From: Physcia stellaris
Lineage: Eukaryota; Ascomycota; Lecanoromycetes; Caliciales; Physciaceae
DNA length: 64,000 bases
Direction of reading: 5' to 3'
Assembly (NCBI GenBank): GCA_018902385.1
Contig: JABSSW010000006.1
Coordinates: 744,001 to 808,000 of the forward strand
The position numbers and the translations under genes were made by a program. A model generated the notes under the pieces. The model ran no database searches, was not told where the DNA came from, and saw nothing but the letters and a program-made list of their open reading frames with translations. Positions 39,648 through 50,166 of this stretch are shown piece by piece (positions within the stretch are counted from its first letter, which is position 1; each line of letters opens with the position of its first letter).

Positions 39648-39986
39648 TAAGGAGGCACCGACGACCACAGACCATTCATACAAGCAGATTCACTCCCTCA
39701 GGCGTGGCATACCATCAGCGTCAGGTAGAGATGACGTTGCCACAAATATCAACATGTTGAACTGATGATATAACCACATCTAATTGGCGGAGACTCTCGT
39801 AAGCAAGCTCGATTGGCACAGCACCGGATTAGAAAACAGTGCTAGCGCACAACTGCTCCTCTGATCGTATTCGCAGCAATTGCCTTCCGGAAACCATTTC
39901 CAGGCCTACACTACCCAAATCCCTACGCCCTAGCTCCTCCAGCGCCTTGCTCCTGTACCACCTACTACTCATGCAATCGTGATCAT
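39648..39986. other. Convergent 3' region
   Basis: About 340 bp between the secreted-protein gene and centrin; nothing seen. Confidence 0.45.
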
Positions 39987-40705
39987 TTATTGTAAACAAA
40001 TGCCTAGAAACTCCTCCCTATTGATGGCACCATCACCATCCATATCGAATTCCTCAATCATAGCCATTAGCTCCTCTTCCTCCAATCCTTCCCCTAATTC
40101 CCTCGCAACCCTCCTTAGATCCTGCAGATTAATCTTCCCCTTCCCACCCTCATCGAAGAGATCGAACGCTCGCAGAATCTCTTCCCTTGGATCCCTCTCT
40201 AGTATCTTCTTTGACATTATCGATTGGAATTGGGCGAAGCCAAGGAGCAATCTCGGTTGGTGGAGCGGAGAATTCGACGTCGGTGGCTGAGCCGGCGCAC
40301 CGTGTGTTTGCAGGAGGGAGAGGATCTCAGATTTGGGGACTTCGAAGCCGAGGGCTTTCATTGCGACTTTGAACTCGTGGTAGTCGATCTTTTGGTCTTT
40401 GTCGAGGTCGAATAGCTGGAACTGCAATGATATTTAGCCTACCTGCATTACACTGCGATTTGCGATTGAGAGTAACCTACGGCCTCCTTGATCTCTTCTT
40501 TTTGCTCCTCCGTCAATTGATTTTGCTCCTCGCGTTCTAACCTCTCCTTTTCCGCTCTCTCTCGTTCGCGCTCCAGCCTTTGGGTCTCGCGCTTTTGGGC
40601 TGCGGACATTTCGCCGAATGCGGTATCCCTTGACCGGTCGGGAAGCTTGCCAAGACTGGTTCCGTGTTGTCGTGAGAGGAAGGTAGGGTGGGAGGAGGAT
40701 GCCAT
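39987..40705 (-). CDS. cdc31: Centrin (Cdc31-like EF-hand protein)
   Basis: A calcium-binding protein of the spindle pole body half-bridge, also a partner of TREX-2 and of XPC/Rad4 (family knowledge). Exons 40481-40705 and 39987-40421 join in phase, 219 aa, longer than the usual 160-190. A basic/charged N-terminal extension (about 70 aa) precedes the four EF-hands. EF1 ([12 protein letters not shown]) and EF4 ([12 protein letters not shown]) keep canonical ligands. EF3 ([12 protein letters not shown]) is partly conserved. EF2 is replaced by a Pro/Ser/Gln-rich loop ([15 protein letters not shown]) and should not bind calcium. An ACGCGT lies about 110 bp upstream of the start. Confidence 0.9.
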
Positions 40706-41390
40706 TGATGCGACTGGTGATGATGGCTGAATGGGAAGTCAAGTTTATATGTTTTCGAGAGCTGTGTTAGATCAGGTGTTGCAAGGATTGGCAGTGAAGT
40801 GACGCGACTGGAAACGCGTGTCGAGCCTCGGTCAAGGCCCAAGGGAGATCGGCAAACCTAAACAAGCGAGGAGCTAGCGATGCGAGCCGCCTCGCTGTTA
40901 ACCTCCCAGTGAATGTGGTGTGTTGAAGCAACCTTCTCGACGGCGTACTCGTCAGTGTCACCTGAACAGCTCGCGTCAGATCACGACTCTATGAGGTATG
41001 TACCATGTCAAGGTCGGTCGCCAAGAGATTACTACCAAGTACTCTTCAAATTAAAGACTTCACGACTGCGGGTCGATCGTCTGGCTGTAGAGCACCGGTG
41101 GGCTTGTCGCAAGCATTGTCGATTAGTAACACTCAGTCAGGAGAAGTCTCTTGTCTTCTATTAGTATTCTACAAGAGATAGCACCACTATGGTGCGCCAA
41201 TCATAGATCGTAGCTCTTCTTTCAGCATCAATGAATCGTGCAGGAGGATATCCTTGGCGTTATCGCTCGTCTCAGATTTCCACAAATTGCATCATCTCCC
41301 TCTCCCTCAAATTCTTCTGTTCGCTCCTCAACAAAGTCTAAATCGAGTCAACACTTTTACAGGTTTTCCCACTGATACAGTATCGCAAGC
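40706..41390. other. Divergent promoter region between centrin and the SDR gene
   Basis: About 690 bp, with ACGCGT at 40814-40819 near the centrin start. No gene seen. Confidence 0.5.
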
Positions 41391-42315
41391 ATGAACGTTC
41401 TAATCGTTGGAGCTACCCGTGGCCTGGGCGCCTCTCTGACCAAGCAATACAGTGACCAGGGAAACTTCGTCTTTGCAACCAGTCGCTCTTCGAAGACTGT
41501 CCAAGCCACTGGCAAAGTGCAGTTCATCGAAAATATAGACATTGCCGAAACAGCCGCGGGGCCCTCCGTCGTTGCTGCCATCAAGGAGTCCAGTAAAACA
41601 ATAAATCTAGTGGTTATTACCGCCGGCTACTTCGCAACCGAAACATTCGAAGAACCGAACTTCGAGAATGAGATTCAGATGTATAAGACTAGCGCCATTG
41701 GCCCAGTCTTTGTTGTGCATCATCTTGTCAAAGCCGGTCTCATGGCAAAGGATAGCAAGGTCGTCCTTGTGAGCAGCGAAAGCGGAAGTATCACACTGAG
41801 GCATGAAAGCGAAGGTGGAGGAAACTATGGTCATCACGCGTCAAAGGCGGCACTGAACATGGTCGGTAAGCTTCTGAGTCTGGATCTAAAGGAGAAGGGC
41901 ATTGCAGTGGGAATTGTGCATGTAAGTTACCCTCTACACATCAGGGTCTTCACCATCGAGACTGATATCGGCGAAGCCTGGCTTCATGAGGACGGAGATG
42001 ACCAAGGGCGTGGGTTTCGACAAGTTCTGGGATGCAGGTGGCGGTGAGTTCGACTGAGCTGTCTCAAGCGCTAGCTATTGATCCTTGTGACTTAGCTGTA
42101 ACCCCGGATGAAGCTGCATCATCCCTGATTGAATACATCAACAACAAGCTCACTATTGACTCCACCGGCGAGTACTGGGCCCCTCGAGGACCAAGGTAAG
42201 AGACGATCGCCGTCAGCTCGAGTGCCACATGGGCTAACAAAGTATCAGAGATATTGGGACTGCGGAGCCAGTTCTTGGGAAGAATCTCCCAACGCCGCTT
42301 CAGCTACCGTGGTAG
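41391..42315 (+). CDS. Short-chain dehydrogenase/reductase (C-factor-like)
   Basis: Exons 41391-41921, 41977-42043, 42096-42195, 42249-42315; phases agree, 254 aa. The Rossmann motif GATRGLG at residues 7-13 binds NAD(P). The active-site Ser lies in VLVSSESGS. In the YxxxK position the sequence reads NYGHHASKAA: the Lys is present, but the usual Tyr is His, with a Tyr two residues earlier. PGFMRTEMTKG follows intron 1, as in SDRs. The C-terminus GEYWAPRGPRDIGTAEPVLG resembles fungal C-factor-type SDRs. Substrate unknown. Because of the Tyr change, a non-oxidoreductase or altered mechanism is possible. Confidence 0.88.
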
Positions 42316-43297
42316 AAGGAACCTCAAGAGAGATATCAAGCGAAGCAAGTCCTAAATCTGGCCGAGTTGTCGATCAATTCTTCTGTGAATGATGGAAATG
42401 ATCATTTTCCAGTGTAGCTCAACGACCCTTTTCCTTTTGAACCTTGTGGCACTATCCTTCCTTCTATCCACTCTTTCTCCCTCCAGTTAACTAGTCACCG
42501 GCCATGCTGTCACTCACAAGGATCTCCTCCGAAAAGCTGCCACTGAATCCCTTCATCCATCAGCCTCAACCTCTCGGTTGTTTCTTGCACGATGCATAAT
42601 TCTCTCTTAAGGCATATATGGAACAATCAACCCATGTGACCCCATAAGTCAGTGCTGCTAATTCTAGCTTTCAAATTGACTTTGATTTCGGGTGTGAGTT
42701 TGAAGTCCGAGAATGTACAGTTGAGGAATCTTTCATTGAGAGGAAAGCTAGGCGTCATAAGAGGGAGACGACTATGATGGAGATGGGGACGTTTGAAGGG
42801 AGTGGGTGGAGATGGTATGAATAGACAGTTCAGGCAAGACTGTAAGGGTGATTATAAGGAGGGAAGGGTAGGGTAGGGGAGGCAGGCCGCGTCGGCTCTT
42901 TTCAATCGATTCTCCCATCACTGAAGCTGCCTGGCGTAAAGCATGCTGGTGCACAAATCGAAGAGTTCGTGAGGCTATATGTGGAGGATGTCCTTTTTAC
43001 AAGTAATCAACTGATGGCCCTCGAGATTAATGATGAAGATCTAAGATGATTTACAAGGAAAAGGCGACGTTGAGGTCAAGGAATGTAAGAATCAGTATCG
43101 TAAAGGAAAGTCAACCATGTGAATCCTTCATGAGTGGGCGCAAAATTCACCCCATAGTAACCCGAAATTAATAGTCGCCGGAGGACTTTGTGGTTGTTCC
43201 ATAATTCCCAGCAACTGTTCGCGCACGTTATATCAACTAACCATCCTTCAGTGCACATGTCTCCATCCCTTCTACCAATCCTGCCCTCTTTACCCTC
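42316..43297. other. Intergenic region
   Basis: About 980 bp between the convergent SDR and small-protein genes. No supported frame or RNA gene. Confidence 0.5.
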
Positions 43298-43711
43298 TCA
43301 TCTCCGCTCACTCGGCAAGTCTTGCCATGGACATTTCACATTGCCCACGCGGAGGTTGTCAAAAGCAGACTCAACCGCAATCTGAACAGCATCTCTCAAG
43401 ATCGCACGGAAGTTTTCCAGCAGGAATATCAATCTCTCCGTAGCTTTGAATTTGGCAACAATCGCGTCCACTGGTTGAGCAGCGATGCCGTCCGCCGTGG
43501 TTTCGGGGTTGGTTTCGGAGACTGGTGCGTCTTGGGGGCCTGAGGTTTGATGCTGGCTGGTCTGTTCCGAGAGTTAGGTATGCTCGCTATCTTGATGAAG
43601 GGTTTGACAGGGGGTGATGAGATTTCTCTTCGGACGACTTACAGTACTGCCCTCAATGCTACTCTCGGCCAACATTTGGGACGATGATGAGGCCATAATG
43701 TTTTCGGACAT
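43298..43711 (-). CDS. Small two-exon helical protein, function unknown
   Basis: Exon 1 is 43643-43711 (23 codons) and exon 2 is 43298-43561 (87 codons and stop). The intron 43562-43642 has a GTAAGT donor and AACAG acceptor and joins in phase 0, giving 110 aa. The N-terminal half is Ser/Thr/Gln-rich and disordered. The C-terminal half is a strongly amphipathic helix run (VDAIVAKFKATERLIFLLEN, then FRAILRDAVQIAVESAFDNL) ending with CPWQDLPSERR. No family recognised. It is divergent from the siderophore acyltransferase gene, with about 700 bp between starts, and a dense GATA cluster lies 100-130 bp before this start. Confidence 0.65.
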
Positions 43712-43809
43712 TGCTAAGGTCTTTTCTGTAATGACCAACTGGGAAAGGGGCCTTTTGACAATGGGTGCGACACAGAGGGAATGAAGAACGCTTTGGAGGG
43801 ACTACGTAG

Positions 43810-43840
43810 GATAACAGATAGATAAGGAAATGATAGATAA
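43810..43840. promoter_or_regulatory. Cluster of five GATA cores
   Basis: GATAA or GATAG begins at 43810, 43817, 43821, 43832 and 43836, all on the plus strand, within 31 bp. Fungal GATA factors (AreA, SreA, White Collar) bind such HGATAR cores. The cluster could serve either divergent gene. Confidence 0.45.
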
Positions 43841-44320
43841 ATAACGTTCCGAGACATCTGTCCTTTGAGACCGTCCCCAGGTTCAGCAGAAACTTTAAAA
43901 CCTTCGGCTTTCAGAATTTCAATCTCTCCCAAGAACCGGGATGGCTACTGCGAGCTTTTTACAATGAGGACACGGAAAGCTTTATGGACCAGTCTGCAAA
44001 GGCAGTTTCCGCTAGAGCTTTGAAGTACGAGATACCTCCCTATTCTATGTTGCCCAACCTGTTCAATGATCTGTTTAGCGTTGGGCGAATCAATGTGTCT
44101 TGCTTGGATCATGTCACGATCTGGTCGCTCCCCAATTGTCCTCATTCAAAAGGAACGGAAAAGCATTAGAAGAAAAAAAAGGAAACAAAGGAAACGCTCG
44201 CTTTCAAGACTCTTGCAAGTCAAAAGCATACGAAGTGATAACAGAATCTTTGTCAATATACTTGTTTTGGAAAGAGAAGAAGAATTAGAACTAGCGAACG
44301 ACATCGGAGCTTGGCGTCGC

Positions 44321-44330
44321 TTATCTTATC
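44321..44330 (-). promoter_or_regulatory. Tandem GATA site upstream of the siderophore gene (SreA-like)
   Basis: TTATCTTATC on the plus strand reads GATAAGATAA on the minus strand. ATAAGATAA differs at one base from ATCWGATAA, the Aspergillus SreA consensus for iron-repressed genes. It lies about 85 bp before the ATG of the SidF-like gene, a plausible place for iron repression. Confidence 0.5.
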
Positions 44331-44413
44331 GTTCCCTCTCGCCAAAAGCATCCAAGAATTCATGCATGCCATGTATACGATCTCATTCATAGATTGAGGC
44401 TCAATCGTCCGAG

Positions 44414-46121
44414 ATGGCGCCTACGCTCGTACACCTACCCAACGGCCAGACCTTGTCCGTATCTCCAGTGTTTGCTGGCTTATCCTTCAAAGCCAATGAC
44501 CTGAACGTGCACCATTCTGTCTTTCCGCCTGGATGGACAATATTGATTGAGTCTGAAGACGAGCTTGAACCAGAATCAAGCTCGGAGAATGAAGCTCAGC
44601 CATACGTTCCTCGGAAGAGGAGCCACATCCACCGCTTCAGGACTCCCACATTGCACAATGATAACATCTTCATCTCATCTATCTCTAACCCCAGTAATGT
44701 TGACTTCAAGCCTGCCACCTCTCCGACTAGGCAAATAGCTATGATGCTTTGGGCAACGCTGTATTGGTATTTTCATCAGGTATAAATGAACTACTCATTC
44801 AGAAGATCTATAGCTAAACCCGGATACAGCCCCAGCCCAATCCTCATCTTTCAGCAGGCATTAGTCCTAATGTTCCAGAAGCTGGCCGTCCGAAGGGCGA
44901 CTGGCGTGTCAATATTAAGAGAGAAGGGATCTTCAAGAGCAAGCTCTTGTTCCCTAAACTCGAACGAATGGGTCTTATCAGTACTGAAGAGTCCTGCGTA
45001 GGAACATCCACTGATGATCGAAGTGGCCATGGGTGGAAACGGATGTTCGTTAGCCAACGAGCTTTCTGGCAACTAGATGCCCGGATTTTCCTGTTCACGT
45101 TGACTCCCACGGCGCACTCGCCGTTCCCAGGAACTACACCACTTCCGTCCAGACCAAGCTCGCCCAACAGGGACGCTTCAGATCATGTATCTCCAAAACG
45201 AACACCGGATATTGCGGGTATGGAACCCAGCCCTGGCTTGTGGTCTCCCCCCTCTCCAGGGCCCTTCGCCTCAGCCAGTCATCTTCCTACATATTACCCC
45301 CCACCTCCTCCACAGTATATTATCACCAACGGCGTCAGACATCCTGTTCGACCGAAACCACCTGCACAAGGGCAGGTATTCTATACTCGTCATATCCAAA
45401 GTCTTGGCCAATTTCTTTCCTTCCGAACCGCATCTCTATCGACAAAGTCACCACCCCACCGCGGGCCCGTGTCAGGCGGTACGCCGCCAAACTTCCTCCC
45501 TCCAAATTCTGGAGTGTCCAGCTCAACCCTTCCGACACTGGGTAATATTACAATCAGCCCATCCGATCTTGATCTTATTCACGATTGGATGAACAATCCT
45601 CGCGTAAATGCTGCTTGGGGTGTTGCAGGACCAATCGAAACCCAGGAAACGTTTTTGAGAGATAACCTCAAGAACAAACACAGTTTTCCCGTCATAGGAT
45701 GCTGGGATGGGAAGCCATTTGGTTATTTCGAAATTTACTGGGTGAAAGAAGACCAGCTTGGACGACACGTAGATTCTAGAGGTCTCGGCAACTGGGATCG
45801 AGGTATCCATGTCTTGGTTGGTGAGGAGGGTTTCCGAGGCGAGCATCGAGTGAAAGTCTGGCTGAGTGCGCTTGTCCACTACTGTTGGCTGGCAGACCAG
45901 AGGACCGAGAATGTCTTTCTCGAGCCAAGAGTCGATAATGAGAAGTTAGTCCACCAAGCTCCTTTGAACATTTCATTGCTGACTCTATACTGACACATTG
46001 AAGGTTCATCTCGTATCTACACAAAGCTGGTTTCCACAAAGAAAGAGAGTTTGCATTTCCTCACAAGCAAGCAGCCCTCATGAAAATCAGCAGGGACGCC
46101 TGGGATGCACCGGCACTTTAG
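44414..46121 (+). CDS. sidF: Siderophore biosynthesis N-acyltransferase (SidF-like)
   Basis: Related to Aspergillus SidF, which transfers anhydromevalonyl from CoA to N5-hydroxyornithine in extracellular siderophore synthesis (family knowledge; the acyl donor here is inferred). Exons 44414-44779, 44830-45944, 46004-46121; phases agree, 532 aa. The N-terminus [18 protein letters not shown] and [10 protein letters not shown]-like segment, [16 protein letters not shown], and the GNAT/AlcB domain in the second half ([37 protein letters not shown]) are characteristic. A Pro/Ser-rich insert separates the two. The protein is longer than A. fumigatus SidF (462 aa). The C-terminus ends APAL, not a classical PTS1. 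Tandem GATA sites lie upstream. Confidence 0.88.
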
Positions 46122-46905
46122 CTTAAGAATTGTCGTTTTTGCATCAAAAATTGATGGCAGTCATATCAATTGCCATAGGCTTCTCATATAAGCCTCATAA
46201 AGTCGACAAAACCGGAAATGGAAATTCTGATATTCGACGCTCAGGGTAACATTGAGCGCCGACGAACTCGAGCAGACGATCACCTGACATTGGGAATGCC
46301 GTTACATAAATATTGAGGTATCTGGATCAACACCTTGCCGCGGCACCCAAATGTCCGGGCCCGGTGAATAAAGCAGACAGTCCCACCACTAGTGCTACTC
46401 ATAACGGGTGCTATGCGTATAACCAACTCACCTTTCCTTTCACTTCACTTGCAGCTATCCACAACCAAGTCTGCTCCAGTCCCATTTCAGTTCAGTTCAA
46501 ATGCGGCTGTTCACAACAAAGTCTGCTCAAATTCCCCACGTTCTTCGCACTTCACCGTACGCCTGCCTCACTTGACCAAGGCGACGAAAAAGAGCGAGAC
46601 GGAAACTTCCCCTTTCTAACGACGAGAGTCTTTTTACAACTCAGTATTTCGGTGCACCGCTTTCCTCAATCAGATGAACCCATCGGACTGCATTTGCAGA
46701 ATACGACATTCAGTAGCTTCGATTTCCGATCGGTTGCTTACATCACTTCGGCTTCCAGGTTTCAAAGTAAGATCCAATCACGGTCAGAGCCTCCAGAAAC
46801 TGTTTCAGTATTTATATTGCACATGTCCTACATTGGTTGGACTATAAGGATAAAGCTTAAAGGATATTGGCTTAGAGTTGTCTAGGTTTACTATTTTAAT
46901 CAAGT
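46122..46905. other. Intergenic region upstream of the DNA methyltransferase
   Basis: About 780 bp. A 190-codon frame here starts from TTG, has no domain character and is not called. Confidence 0.5.
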
Positions 46906-48561
46906 ATGATGGAGTCTCCGTACGATGTTTTGCCAGTATTTGCCATCGGCAGTATGGCCCTCCGGAAGGGCAAAACAGTCGAACTCCAAGATGGTGATTT
47001 CCTGAGAATCGATATCATTCTCCAGGCCATCACAAACGAGGTCTTTCTTCAAGGTCGTCGCTTTCGGAGAACGAGGAGGCTTGGAGGAATTGTTTCTGGT
47101 CGCCCAAACGAAGTGTGCTGGATAGAGGAGATTTACCTCGACGGATCCTTCGTCGAAGAAACTATCTCAGTAGATCATGTGGTCCGCCTACGACAGCTAA
47201 GACTGACCAATAAGACCTATCAGTCGCTCAACGTCTCCCACACCATGCAATGGCCTCCTACGTCCATGCTGTACAAAGATGAAGGGATCCTCTTCTGTAG
47301 AACAAAGTATGAGGTGACATATGAAAGTCATACTCAGAAGGCGAAAGAGAATTCTTTCAGCTTTGTCGAAAAATGTGTGCGAGGCCTTTGTTCGCCCGAG
47401 GTAGATGAGAAACACTGGCAAGACCCGGCAGCTCTACGAGCAGCCAAGCAAGACAAACCCTTTGATCGTCTTCGTCGCAGTGTCAGCACAACGACTCTTA
47501 TTGGAGGCGAGCAAGAGGAAAATTCAAGCTCTCAGCATCCCAATACGAAGCAGTACACCTTTGGTGACTGCTTCTGTGGCGGTGGCGGTATGTCCTGTGG
47601 AGCTAAGATGGCTGGCCTGCAAGTCAAATGGGGCTTGGACTTGAACCCCGAGGCCATCCGGACGTACCAGCTCAATTTCAACGGCGCGTTATGTGAGAAT
47701 GCGTCTATAGAACAGTTCTTGAACGCCAACATCTTCCCTCCCGAAGATTATCGAGTCGACGTGTTGCATGTATCGCCGCCATGCCAGTCATTCTCGCCAG
47801 CTCAAAGCCGTAAGCCTGTGGATTTTGAAGACAAGCAAGCAGTGATTCTTGCTGTTAACGACCTTGTGAAGATGGTGAAACCGAGATTTATCACCATGGA
47901 GGAGACCTTTGGCCTGTTGCACGAAGGGAACCGAAGGTTCTTCAATTCAGTAGTCAACAGTCTCGTGGATCAAGATTACAGTGTAAGATGGAAAGTTATG
48001 AATTTCCGCGAATATGGTGTACCTCAAAACCGTCGACGAGTTGTTCTTATCGCGTCTGGGTATGTATCTTCTTCTTCTGGTCAACTGTTTAGTTGTACTT
48101 CCACTGACTGATCTTCTAGGCCTGGAGAGACCGTCCCGGAGTTCCCTCTACCAACTCATGCCGACAATCAAAGCACCATTGCATCCATCATATCACACAT
48201 CCCTGAAGACGCTCCCAATCATGATCCCAAACCCTTTGAAATCCCGCGGCGCCCATACGATGCGAACGGACTCCTGCAGAGTTTGATTGCAACCGGCGGC
48301 GGTCTTGACAATTATTACCCTGATGGCCAGCGACCCTTTACCGAGCGTGAGTTTGCGTGTCTGCAGACATTCCCGACAGGTAGAATCTCGAACAGTGCTT
48401 GAAACCCTGATAAATTGAGGCTAATTAGAACAGATTACAAATTCACAGGCAAACGAAGCGACATAATCAAGCAAATCGGCAACGCTGTGCCTCCTCTTCC
48501 GGGGAAGACGATCTACGAGGAGATCCTAAGGGTGTTGAGGAAGACCGATGAAGAGAGCTAG
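46906..48561 (+). CDS. rid: C5-cytosine DNA methyltransferase, RID/Masc1 type
   Basis: Exons 46906-48059, 48120-48379, 48434-48561; phases agree, 513 aa. RID-type enzymes are required for RIP in Neurospora and Masc1 for MIP in Ascobolus (established). A BAH-like N-terminal region (residues about 20-160; WIEEIYLDGSFV) precedes the catalytic domain. Motif I is FCGGGGMSCG at about 222-232, motif IV SPPCQSFSPAQ near 291, motif VI MEET at 331-334 in place of ENV (the RID/Masc1 hallmark), motif VIII QNRRRVVLIAS near 378, and a C-terminal IGNAVPP. It looks intact. It is shorter than N. crassa RID, which carries a longer C-terminal extension. Confidence 0.88.
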
Positions 48562-49058
48562 TCACAACTATACACGCAAGTCAAGGCTTGAATGGGTTAG
48601 ACATCATATTCGGTTTCGGTTTCAAGTCGGGTCGTCGGAGGTCTGTGACAATGGGGGTAAATGCAGAAAGTTGCACCACTTAGTACCAGGCCATGGGATA
48701 ATGGGCCTACTGTCCTCCAGGTTCACCATTACCTGAACGTCTACCGTAGAATGAGTAGAATGGCTTTTCAAAGTGCGTTGAGTTTCCCGTTGGAATCTCA
48801 GCACCGGCACGCACTTTCTGAAGGGTCTGCCTTCCTGTCCCATTCACACAAGTGTACTAAGAGGAAGACTCAGGAAAGTCAGGAGATCCTTTCAAAATCG
48901 TGCACATCTATCATCTATGCTGATATCCACTGTCTATGTACGTGATTAGGATAGATACACCGAGTAGCCTCTTCTTGTATACTACAACGCCGCCCAACGT
49001 GACACTCGGAGAAAATACAGGTCACGACCGCTCCTCCTTGCACCTCACTCCCATTATT
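48562..49058. other. Convergent 3' region
   Basis: About 500 bp between the methyltransferase and dicarboxylate carrier genes; nothing recognised. Confidence 0.5.
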
Positions 49059-50166
49059 TCAATCATCAAGCATCTTAAACCGCCGATAGATCTTCTTATG
49101 CTGCTCCAAAAACATGAAGGTAGCAATAGTATGTGGACCCAACCGAATAAAACTCGGCACCCAGCCCCTGAACATCCAGCCCACGCCCTCGGCCCTGTAT
49201 ATCCTCGTCAACAAGCTGACCAAGCCCTCCTTCTCCTTCGCACTCATCACCCTCGTCTTGATCACGTCCACGGGGCTACATATCGTCGTGGCGACAAACC
49301 CAGCCAGGAAGCTGGCCGTGAAATGCGTCGTCAGATTGTCCGTCGCGGCGGTATGCTCCAACAGCGCTCTCTTGAAGCCATCGTAGCTCGCTAGCTGCGA
49401 TGCGGTCATCAGCACGGCACGCATGCTGTTCGGCCACACGCCTCTGAACAGACTGCGCCAGCCCTCCTCGCGCGTCATGCGTATTAGGCCGTCGATGGCG
49501 TGATTGTAGTTTCTGCGCTCGGCGCGGGGGAGAGCGGCGTCGTGCTGCATGCGGACGTTGAGCACGTCGGCCGGGTTGCCGGCCACGCCGCCCAGGAAGC
49601 CGGAGGTGGAGGCCATGGCGACGAGGGAGGGGAAGGAGGGGGACGATTTGGCGGTTGTGAAGGTTTCTTTGAGTTCTTCGTAGACGCCGAAGCGGGTTGT
49701 GCTGTAGGTTAATTGGCGGAGGAGCGAGGCGGAGAGCTGTGAGAGGGAAAGGCTCGAGGTCAGCTGGGATCCGCAAGGAGAGACTTTGGGCGGAGGGAAA
49801 GTAGATCGCTTACGCCGCTGTAGAGACCGAGGAAGGAGTCATTACGGACGATGTGCGCAAAGGTGGCGAGCATGCCTTTGGGGCCATCGGCAGCGCGGGT
49901 TTGGAGGCGGACCTGCTGAAGGTGAGCGCACGGTCTTGGGCATGGAGGGAGCGCCATTGAGGGACAGACATACCTTTACTATACATCATATTAGCATCAG
50001 TCGTTGATCGAAACGATAATTACTGTAGAGGAGTACTCAAGTCCAACGGATGGGTTACCGCTGCTGCGAAACATGAGGCTGATCCTCCGAACCAGAATGG
50101 GTAGTGGATGTGGTGTGCATGCTGAACACGGTGATCCTTTTCCCTGCTGCTGCCAGATGAGGACAT
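49059..50166 (-). CDS. dic1: Mitochondrial dicarboxylate carrier (DIC1-like)
   Basis: An inner-membrane carrier exchanging malate or succinate for phosphate (family knowledge). Exons: 50037-50166, 49974-49978, 49814-49912, 49059-49736; 303 aa, the usual length. The three mitochondrial-carrier signatures are HPLDLIK, NPADVLN and SPVDVIK. The first is completed only by a 5-nt exon, 49974-49978: the codon for Ile is split across intron 49979-50036, and Lys ends the micro-exon before intron 49913-49973. Without it the motif loses its Lys and the frame shifts. The NPADVLN form, with Asn in place of the basic residue, is typical of dicarboxylate carriers. The N-terminal ATG at 50166 is the first in frame before the conserved WFGGSASC. 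Confidence 0.93.

Larger units (their letters stand above)
43712..44413. other. Divergent promoter region rich in GATA sites
   Basis: About 700 bp between the small helical-protein gene and the siderophore gene. It contains the GATA elements listed separately and an A-rich run near 44169-44178. Confidence 0.55.

Noticed and set aside
46313-46885. 190-codon plus-strand frame upstream of the methyltransferase
   Set aside because: It begins with TTG, has no domain character and lies in the likely promoter or leader.
49276-49776. 166-codon frame antiparallel within the carrier gene region
   Set aside because: It is a shadow of the dic1 exon in another frame; the carrier signatures are in the called frame.
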